A stretch of DNA of 64,000 nt, from NCBI GenBank assembly GCA_963770245.1, contig CAVYOX010000017.1, positions 1 to 64,000 of the forward strand, in the 5' to 3' direction. The notes under the pieces were generated by a model. That model had not been told where the DNA came from. It saw nothing but the letters and a program-made list of their open reading frames with translations, and did not search any database. Below, one piece after another: positions 17,984 to 25,513 of the stretch; position 1 is the stretch's first letter, and each line of letters starts with the position of its first letter. Source of the DNA: PALSA-270 sp963770245. GTDB lineage: Bacteria; Acidobacteriota; Terriglobia; Terriglobales; Acidobacteriaceae. Position numbers and translations under genes: made by a program.

Positions 17984-19204
17984 GTGGCTGTTCGATTGGC
18001 AAAGGAGAAGGAATTGCACGATCCGCTGCAAGCGTTACTCGGTCTGACGCAAGAGGAAAGGACTGAACGCGGTCTATGCCACACGCCGCGAGAGATCTGT
18101 CAGCAACCAGAGACTTGGCTTGGCACCCAACGGCTTTTTCAGGAAAGGAAAGCCGAGCTGCGTTCGTTTCTTAAGACATCTGGAGTTGGATACGGCCCGT
18201 CCGCTCCCGTCGTGTTTCTGATCGGTGCGGGCACATCCGACTATATTGGCCGGGCGCTCGAGAACATTCTGCGGCAACGCTGGGGTTGCGAAGTCTGGGC
18301 GGTTCCGAGCACCGATCTGCTCACCAATCTTGAAGATTATCTAATCCCGGGCAGGCAATATTTTTGGATTTCGTTCTCACGGTCAGGCGAGAGTTCGGAA
18401 GGAGTCGCAGTTCTTCGCCGGGCACTGCGCGACTATCGTCAGATTCGTCATCTGGTGATCACCTGTAGTGCGTCTGGGACTATGACCGAGTTGTGCTCTG
18501 GCAGACCGGACCAGGCGTTAGCGTTCGTGCTCGACGAGGCAGTCAATGATCGCGGCTTGGCCATGACAAGTTCATTCAGCAATATGATCGTTGCCGGCCA
18601 CTGCTTGGCTCATCTTAGTAACCTAGCGGAGTACGGCGGCGTCCTGGAGTCCATGGTTGAAGCCGGCGGGAGATTTCTCTGCCAGGCCGCCGAAAAAGTA
18701 TCATGGCTCGCCGAACTGGGTTGTCCCAAGGCGTGCTTTGTTGGCTCAGGAACGTTGGCTGCTGTGGCCAAGGAATCGGCATTGAAACTTCTGGAATTGA
18801 CTGCGGGCAAGATCCACACGATGTCGGAATCGGTGCTCGGCCTGCGGCACGGGCCCATGTCGGCTTTGGATGCGAATACGCTTTTTGTCTTGTTCATGTC
18901 TGGCCATGATCCGCGTCAGAAGTACGAACTCGACCTGCTGAAAGAGATACGCGAAAAACAACTCGGGAGAGTGATCGTCGCGCTCACCGCACAGAAGAGC
19001 GATGCTGTCGAGACTCTGTCGGATCACGTGCTATCGCTCGACTTGCCTCCGGGTTTCGCGGATGAGTATCGTCCTCCGGTCGATATCATCTTCGGCCAAT
19101 TGCTCGGGCTGTTTTGCTGCTTGAATGAAGGGCTACAACCGGACAGGCCGAGTCCCCATGACGCCATCAGCCGCGTGGTTTCGCACGTCAACATCTACTC
19201 GTAG
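17984..19204 (+). CDS. agaS: AgaS-like SIS-domain sugar isomerase/deaminase, 406 aa
   Basis: Two SIS (sugar isomerase) domains. The first has FLIGAGTSDYIGRALE and the phosphosugar loop SFSRSGESSEGV; the second has CFVGSGTLAAVAKESALKLL and SVLGLRHGPMSAL. AgaS enzymes convert galactosamine-6-phosphate to tagatose-6-phosphate plus ammonia. I start at GTG 17984 with AAGGACA just upstream: the frame opens at 17822, but its first 54 residues overlap the amidohydrolase and are not SIS-like. Length matches the family (about 385-400). Together with the PfkB kinase and GatZ-like protein it forms the core of a galactosamine/tagatose route. Confidence 0.85.
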   Translation: MAVRLAKEKELHDPLQALLGLTQEERTERGLCHTPREICQQPETWLGTQRLFQERKAELRSFLKTSGVGYGPSAPVVFLIGAGTSDYIGRALENILRQRWGCEVWAVPSTDLLTNLEDYLIPGRQYFWISFSRSGESSEGVAVLRRALRDYRQIRHLVITCSASGTMTELCSGRPDQALAFVLDEAVNDRGLAMTSSFSNMIVAGHCLAHLSNLAEYGGVLESMVEAGGRFLCQAAEKVSWLAELGCPKACFVGSGTLAAVAKESALKLLELTAGKIHTMSESVLGLRHGPMSALDANTLFVLFMSGHDPRQKYELDLLKEIREKQLGRVIVALTAQKSDAVETLSDHVLSLDLPPGFADEYRPPVDIIFGQLLGLFCCLNEGLQPDRPSPHDAISRVVSHVNIYS

Positions 19205-19252
19205 CGAAATTTTCGTCAGGGCCAGAACCCTGCCGGCCTTCCGGCGGCGATC

Positions 19253-20218
19253 TCACAGATTTGATGGAACGGGGGTGGAAGTGGTGGTCGAATAGCGCCG
19301 CGTGAACGCCGCGAGTCCCTCGCGGTCGCGAAATGCTTCCGTACCACCTTCTTTGGTGGTCGAATACGCACCTGCCAGATTCGCGAAGGCGAGGCACTCC
19401 GCAAGACTCCCGCCCGCCAGGTACTGATGAATGAATCCCGCGTCGAAGCTGTCGCCGGCCCCTACATCATCTACGCAGCTCACCTTCGGAGGGATGAGAC
19501 TCGACTGCTCCTCGCCCGACTGGCAAATAGCAGCCGCAGTGCCGCGCTTTACCACCACGATTTTAGCCAGCCCGGCCAGCACACGGATGGCTTGCGCGAG
19601 GTCTTCCGTTTTGGCGGCCTTTCTGGCTTCACGATCATTGGGTAGAAATATGTCTACGTGCTTGAGAACTTCGAGCAAGCCCGCGTCCCATTCGTTTTCG
19701 GGGTCGTCGTTGGTGTCGAGTGATGTTGAGAGTCCCGCTGCCTTCGCTTCCCGGAACAAATCTCCAATTTTCGGCCGCAGAGCCCGATGGAGAAAAAACG
19801 AGGAAACATGGAGATGCCGCGCCGACCGCAGGTATTCGAGATCAATGTCGGAATATTGCATTTCGAACATCGTTCCCGGGAAAGTGAGGATATAGCGGCC
19901 CTGCGAGTAGGGTAGAACAACCGTCAGCCCCGTACTGGTCTGCCCAGTTGACCGGTTGACGTACTGCACATCGACTCCCGCCGAAGCGAGCCGTTCCAGA
20001 GCGAGTTTTCCGAATGGATCCGGCCCCACTTTCGAGACAAAACCCACATGGTTCCCTAGCATCGCCAGATTGTGGGCAAAGATCGCCGACGAACTCCCCA
20101 AGGTGATCGAGAGACCGGTGGCCAGCAGTTCGCGATCAAGGACAAGATTCTGGGGTAAGCCGTAGAGAATCACATCCAGATTGATTTCACCGACCACACA
20201 TACGTCCAGTTGCGCCAC
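19253..20218 (-). CDS. PfkB-family carbohydrate kinase, 321 aa
   Basis: Ribokinase-fold sugar kinase. The N-terminus VCVVGEINLDVILYGLPQN and the ATP/catalytic signature VDDVGAGDSFDAGFIHQYL (about residues 250-270, with the catalytic Asp in GAGDSF) are diagnostic of PfkB. A nucleotide-binding KIVVVKRGTAAA strand precedes it. Context suggests phosphorylation of tagatose-6-phosphate or a free amino sugar (LacC/AgaK-like), but specificity cannot be read here. It converges on agaS (49-base gap) and diverges from the glycosidase across the shared operator at 20375-20398. Confidence 0.85.
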   Translation of the reverse strand: MAQLDVCVVGEINLDVILYGLPQNLVLDRELLATGLSITLGSSSAIFAHNLAMLGNHVGFVSKVGPDPFGKLALERLASAGVDVQYVNRSTGQTSTGLTVVLPYSQGRYILTFPGTMFEMQYSDIDLEYLRSARHLHVSSFFLHRALRPKIGDLFREAKAAGLSTSLDTNDDPENEWDAGLLEVLKHVDIFLPNDREARKAAKTEDLAQAIRVLAGLAKIVVVKRGTAAAICQSGEEQSSLIPPKVSCVDDVGAGDSFDAGFIHQYLAGGSLAECLAFANLAGAYSTTKEGGTEAFRDREGLAAFTRRYSTTTSTPVPSNL

Positions 20219-20344
20219 TCCTGCCTCCTAGGAAAAGGTGCTTCGGGGGACGACCTGCCTACCCCGAATCATACTGACGGCTGGGGGAACCGAAGACTTC
20301 GAAGCAGCCTGCGTTTGGCCCCTACCACGCCCCAAACAAATTTC

Positions 20345-20398
20345 TTGGCTGCCGGGCGTTCCTGCAGTATAGTTACGAACTATTACATGTTATTACGA
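20345..20398. promoter_or_regulatory. divergent promoter region with DeoR-type operator
   Basis: On the plus strand TTGGCT (20345-20350), 17 bases and TATAGT (20368-20373) face the glycosidase. The inverted repeat ACGAA (20375-20379) / TACGA (20394-20398) has the same 14-base spacer as the sites at 11896 and 16533, in reverse orientation. On the minus strand TTTTCA, 17 bases and TAACAT could drive the PfkB kinase, so one operator could control both genes. Confidence 0.6.
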
Positions 20399-20495
20399 TT
20401 TATTGCGTTTGAAAAGCCGAAATTGGGCTAACGAATTCAATTTTCCGACCCCGAGCGGTTCCTGGCCGCTCTCCGAGGGCCAAGAGATCGACAAA

Positions 20496-22998
20496 ATGAG
20501 CAGCTATCGAATGGCGTACCCGTCGTTTTCACTCATCGTTCTGCTGGCGTCTCAAATTCTCTCTCCGCAGTATTCGCGTGCGCAAGACAAGCCGGTTGAA
20601 TACCAGGCGAAAACCATTGGTATCAGGGTCAACCCCGGGGATGGGAGCTACACGATTTTCGATCCTGTGTCGATGAGGCCGATTCTACACGCCGACGTCG
20701 CGGCGGAACTGAACCATCGGTGGATGAGGTCGAGCGACTATCCCCAGCATTCCATTGGGAGCGAAAGCACAGTGGACGACCCTGGCCCAGGGAACTCAGT
20801 CACGATTTCGAACCAGGGGTCGAGCGGCCAGCCTGACCTGATTTGTTCCCTGAAGCTGCACTCCGCTCCGGATTTTGTGACGATCACTGTGAAGGTTAAG
20901 AACGCCGGCGGGAATGCGGTCAGCGTGCAGGCAATTCGCATGCTCGAAGCCAGGGGAGAGCGGGTCCTCGATCTCGGGGGTAAAGACACGTCGGACCGAG
21001 TCCTTTCCGACAGTTTCAGTGAGGACCGACCGGGAATTGTGATTCACGATTTGCCAGACGCGGCAAACGGAATGCATCGCGCCGTCGGCAGCCAGCTGAT
21101 CTACAATCGCGACACGAAGCGCAGCCTTCTTCTAGGAGCTCTGACGTCGGAAAAATTCCTTACGATCATTCGGCTTCACATGGAAAAAGATCGCATTGCA
21201 GCGTACGAAGTGGATTCTGCAGGGACAACGGAACTGGAAAAAGAGAATTCCTTGCAGGAGTCGGGGCCCGAAGACCAAATCGAGTTGAGCCTTCCGGTTG
21301 CGCCAGGTGCGGAACTATCCTCGGAGCGTCTATTGGTCAGCACCGGAACCGACTACCTCGAACAACTTGAAACTTATGGGGGCTTGATCCGCCAGCTTCA
21401 TCATCCGCGCCGAAGCACGCGCATTCCCGCGGGATGGTGGAGCTGGACGGCATACTATTTCGGACTGAATCAAGGAACGGCCTTAACGAACGCCATATGG
21501 CTCGCGCAAAACCTGAAAGACCTCGGATACAACTTCTTCCATATTGACGAGGGGTATCAGTACGCGCGCGGAGAATACACCACCCCGGATGCGACTCTTT
21601 TTCCCGGCGGTATGCGCGCTCTCGAGCGAAAGGCAGCGGCCCTTGGCCTCACGCCCGGCATTTGGACAGCGCCGTTCGAGGTTTCAGAGCGGTCGTGGGT
21701 GTACGAAAATCACAAAGATTGGCTCGTGCACAATGCGGCCCGGTCAACCCATCCACGCAGGATGGGTGATCCGCGATGAGAAACGACCGCCACTCGATCC
21801 GCTGTATGTTCTCGACGGCACGAACCCCGGCGCGCAGGACTATCTCCGGAACACCTACTCGACCCTGACCAAAGACTGGGGGATCCGTTACATCAAGCTT
21901 GATTTCATGGACGACAGCGCCATCGAAGGTTTTTACTACCAGGCAGATACGACAGCGCTCGAAGCCCAGCGCATCGGGCTGCGAGTGATCCGCGAGGCGG
22001 TGGGCGAGCAGGTGCTGCTCGACAAGGACGGCAGCCCCATGCTCAATCCCGTAGGGCTGGTCGACACGGGGCGCATTTCAGTGGACACGGGCCACACCTT
22101 TGCGGCCAGCAAGGAAGCGGCTCCAGGAATCGCGGCAAGATTCTTCATGAACGGCAATTACTATGTGGCCGATCCTGATGCTTTCACCGTTTCGAAACAA
22201 ATCGTCACCGAACAGGAATGGCATGGCGGCATAAAACCGCTCACTTTGGATGAAGCCAGAGTTTCTATCGCCTTGGCCGCGATCGCCGGCGGAATGTATG
22301 AAATCGGGGATGATCTTCCAACCCTCGGCCGCGATGCCGATCGCCTGGGGCTCGTGAAAAATCGGGATCTCATGAATATGGCCGGTCTCGGGCATTCGTC
22401 GCGGCCACTGGATCTCATGAGCTATACGCCGGCAGACGGCATGCCCAGCATCTTTCTTCTGCGGGAAAGCAAGCGGCAGAGCATATTGACGGTCTTCAAT
22501 TGGACAGCGAAGCAGCGTGACCACAAGTTCGATTTAGCCGGAGATTTAGGTTTGCCTGTGCGGGGGCACAATCAAGTATCCGACATCTTCGATTCGAAGC
22601 AGATCGGGACCAACCTGGACTCGGTCGAGATGACAATTCCGCCACATTCGGCGATGGTGATGAAGATTATCGACACATCGATTTCGGCTGTTTCTCCCCA
22701 TGTCGCAGTGAAAGCTCCCGATGAGTTCCAGACTGGCGCTGCAGCTCAATTTTCCGCGGAAGCGGACCCCGCCGGCGTTCCTGTCATTGCCTATCACTGG
22801 GACTTCGGCGACGGCACAACATCACTCGAGCCGACAACGGAACACACGTACACTCACGAAGGACATTTCACCATTCAGTTGCGCGCCGATGGATTGGACG
22901 GTATAACGTTTGAAAAATCCTCGCAGATCGAGGTCCGCGGCAAAATTGACAGTCGCTTTGCTCCAGCCAGCAAGAAGCGCCTTGTCCAAAGGCAGTGA
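20496..22998 (+). pseudogene. secreted alpha-galactosidase-like (GH36/GH27 clan) enzyme with PKD domain, split by one-base frameshift
   Basis: The first frame (20496 to about 21740) gives a signal peptide (SFSLIVLLASQILSPQYSRA), an N-terminal beta-sandwich and the start of a melibiase barrel (IPAGWWSWTAYYFGLNQGTA, FFHIDEGYQYARGEY). The second frame continues exactly where the first stops: GQPIHAGWVIRDEKRPPLDP, the nucleophile motif YIKLDFMDD, ISVDTGHTF, and a C-terminal PKD domain (YHWDFGDGTTS). Removing one C from the run at 21739-21741 joins HNAA to GQPIHAG. The intact protein would be about 830 residues. In a hexosamine locus an alpha-N-acetylgalactosaminidase activity is attractive but inferred. 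It is either recently inactivated or an assembly error. Confidence 0.75.
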
Positions 22999-23082
22999 GG
23001 CGCATTGTCGGTTGCTCCATTAATTGTCGATTGCTCCGCTAGTGGATGGAATGTCCGCATTCGAGCCGTTGCGAACCGGCTG

Positions 23083-24150
23083 TTAATCCAGTTCTGGCGG
23101 ACCGGCCAGAGATCGGATCAGTTTGCTCACGCAATGCGCGACACCGAATGACTCGGCGACAGCGGACGTATCGAGCAATCCCAGTCCGCAGGTCGCCGTG
23201 ATCATCGCGCGCTGGGCAAATTTCTGGGGATCACCGGCCAGGGACGCGGCTTTCAGCCAGCGAACGAAGATGCTCGCTGAATCGATGGCGTTCACTCCTG
23301 GCCGGGTGGGCACAATTCCATAAGCAACCGTTCCACCCTGTTGCATGAAGCCGAGCGCATGCCAATCCGCAAAGAACAAGTCGAGTCCTTCATGGGCATC
23401 GAAGGAAATGATATCTGGCTGCACGCGGCACATGCGCTCGAAGGGACGCGCTGCGCAGCAATGCAGTCCGACATAGGCTCCGCGAACGCGGGCCTCTTCC
23501 AGCGTGGCGGTCAACGCGTTGAGCCGCTGTTCCTCTGAGACAGGGTTCGCGACAGCTGCGTCCAAGCACAAGGCGGGTTCATCGACAAACAGCAGCACAG
23601 GCAGGCCAGCTGATTTCAGGCGATCGATCTGCCAGCCGATGATCTGCGAGACATGAAATACGACGGCGGCAAAAAGTGCTGGATCAGATAGAAAGGGCCG
23701 GCCCTTGTGGAACAGGTACGCCGACAGGGTGATGGGGCCCTCGATCTGCCCCTTGACGGCGACGGCAGAGCTGAAGAGACCGGTCGACAATGCTTGTTCG
23801 AACGCGCCGAAGCCTCCTGCGTTTGCCGGAGTCAACTCCCCATTACTCCGGTGAAGGATTTCGAGCACCGAATCGAGCTGGCCTTCTTTTACCTGATAGC
23901 CGTAGCTTTCCTTACGAGGCTCAAGCAAGTTTTCCACAATACCAAGGCCTTGGCCGACGATACTCTCTCGTTCTGAAAGTTGAGGCAACTGAGGCCAAAA
24001 AGGAACTTCCGGTGACAATTCGGCGACTGAACGAACTGCCGATGTCGTCGACGTGAGAGGCAGGCTACCGATGCCTGTGACCGCGCCCGCAGGGACGAAT
24101 GGCATTCGGATGGGGCTAGATCGAATGGCTGTCGCTTGCACTCTTTCCAA
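23083..24150 (-). CDS. UROD/MetE-like methyltransferase-fold protein, 355 aa
   Basis: Single-domain protein resembling the C-terminal barrel of cobalamin-independent methionine synthase and uroporphyrinogen decarboxylase. Visible blocks are VTGIGSLPLTS, AVKGQIEGPITLSAYL, LPVLLFVDEPALCLD (MetE substrate region), GLHCCAARPFER (His and Cys candidate zinc ligands) and ITATCGLGLLDTS near the end (candidate third ligand Cys). The N-terminal half of true MetE is missing. The open frame starts at TTG 24150; ATG at 24105 (MPFVPAGAVTGIG) is a good alternative. It is divergent from the two-gene methionine synthase, suggesting a role in methyl transfer to homocysteine or a related thiol, such as corrinoid-linked core-MetE activity. 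Confidence 0.72.
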   Translation of the reverse strand: MERVQATAIRSSPIRMPFVPAGAVTGIGSLPLTSTTSAVRSVAELSPEVPFWPQLPQLSERESIVGQGLGIVENLLEPRKESYGYQVKEGQLDSVLEILHRSNGELTPANAGGFGAFEQALSTGLFSSAVAVKGQIEGPITLSAYLFHKGRPFLSDPALFAAVVFHVSQIIGWQIDRLKSAGLPVLLFVDEPALCLDAAVANPVSEEQRLNALTATLEEARVRGAYVGLHCCAARPFERMCRVQPDIISFDAHEGLDLFFADWHALGFMQQGGTVAYGIVPTRPGVNAIDSASIFVRWLKAASLAGDPQKFAQRAMITATCGLGLLDTSAVAESFGVAHCVSKLIRSLAGPPELD

Positions 24151-24376
24151 TTCTCCGTGAAAAGCCTCGTCCTCAAGCTCTCAAGATGAAAGTCTTCTCG
24201 ATCAGGCCCTTTCGGGCTCCGACACCTTTAACGCTATCACGATTACTTCAGTGATCGCAGGCCAACGCCACGCCTCAGAGCTCGGATATCCTGCCAATCG
24301 CTATAATAAAGGAGATGTGCCGCGCAGAAATAAGTTAGCGCTGAATCGAAAAGGCCCCGAAGTCCATCAGAAAGAC

Positions 24377-25513
24377 ATGACCAGAGCCCGCTCACATCCT
24401 CTTGAAAAGATCCTCGACAGTCGAATTGCCATCATCGACGGAGCGATGGGCACGACCATCCGCTCCTACGGTATGACGGAAGCGGATATCCGAGGCGAGC
24501 GATTCAAGGACGCGACGAAGAGTCTGCTGAACAATGGAGACCTGTTCTCGCTGACCAAGCCAGAAATGATTGGCGACATCCATCGCCGGTTTCTCGAGGC
24601 AGGGGCGGACATCATCGAGACCAACACTTTCGGGGCTACTAGCATCACGCAGAGCGAATTCTTTGTCGACGATCCGCGGGAGCGCGGCGGCCGCAAGGAT
24701 CCCGCGTTCTACCAAAAGATTGTCGACGATCCGTTTCTCGGCAGTCTGGCCTGGGATATCAATGAGCAATCGGCGCGGCAGTGCCGAGAATGGGCCGATC
24801 GTGTCGGAACCGCAACCTCGCGTCAGCGGTTTGTGGCGGGAGCGATTGGGCCGCTGACGGTGTCTCTCTCGAACTCGCCTGATGCCGACGATCCCGGCTT
24901 CCGGGTGGTGACGTTCGATCAGGTTAAGACAGCTTACGCTCAGCAGGTACGCGGCCTCATCGCAGGCGGCGCAGACTTGCTGCTGGTCGAGACGATCTTC
25001 GACTCGCTGAACGCTAAGGCCGCACTCGTCGCAATCCGTGAGATGTTCGATAAGGACGGCAAGGAACTGCCCGTGATGATCTCCGCGGCGGTCGGGCGTG
25101 GCGGCGAGACGATGATCTCGGCGCAGACGACTGAGGCGTTCTGGAACGCCGTGCGGCACGCGAAACCGTTGTCGGTGGGCCTCAACTGCTCTCTCGGCCC
25201 CGATCTGATGTATCCGTTCCTCGAAGAGCTCTCGGAAAAGGCGGACGTGGCGATCTCGTGTTACCCCAATGCCGGGCTGCCGAATCCGCTGTCGGAGACC
25301 GGCTTCGATTTGAGTCCCCAAGACATGGCCGGTTATCTGCGCGACTTTGCACAGGGAGGGTTGATTAACATCGCCGGCGGCTGCTGTGGAAACACTCCTG
25401 AGCACATCGCGGCGATCGCCAAGGCGCTCGAAGGTCAGCCTCCACGAAAGTGGAGGACGCGAGCCACCGATGAATCCTTCGCTCGCCAGGCTGAGATCGA
25501 GAGTCGCGCGTGA
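24377..25513 (+). CDS. metH: homocysteine S-methyltransferase module of methionine synthase (separate MetH N-terminus)
   Basis: Homocysteine-binding zinc barrel. The N-terminus has IIDGAMGTTIRSYG, then ADIIETNTFGATSITQSEF. Zinc ligands are the Cys in SVGLNCSLGPDLMYPF and the C-terminal Cys-Cys pair in NIAGGCCGNTPEHI. In most bacteria this module is fused to the rest of MetH; here it is its own gene. I start at ATG 24377 (MTRARSHPLEKILD). An in-frame GTG at 24317 right after AAAGGAGAT is possible but spaced too closely, and TATAAT at 24302-24307 may be the -10 box. Its TGA overlaps the GTG of the next gene, so translation is probably coupled. Confidence 0.88.
   Translation: MTRARSHPLEKILDSRIAIIDGAMGTTIRSYGMTEADIRGERFKDATKSLLNNGDLFSLTKPEMIGDIHRRFLEAGADIIETNTFGATSITQSEFFVDDPRERGGRKDPAFYQKIVDDPFLGSLAWDINEQSARQCREWADRVGTATSRQRFVAGAIGPLTVSLSNSPDADDPGFRVVTFDQVKTAYAQQVRGLIAGGADLLLVETIFDSLNAKAALVAIREMFDKDGKELPVMISAAVGRGGETMISAQTTEAFWNAVRHAKPLSVGLNCSLGPDLMYPFLEELSEKADVAISCYPNAGLPNPLSETGFDLSPQDMAGYLRDFAQGGLINIAGGCCGNTPEHIAAIAKALEGQPPRKWRTRATDESFARQAEIESRA

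Noticed and set aside
24151..24376. Possible SAM, SAH or cobalamin riboswitch before metH
   Set aside because: No conserved core of these riboswitches could be recognised; only a short CCC-TTTC-GGG hairpin is visible.
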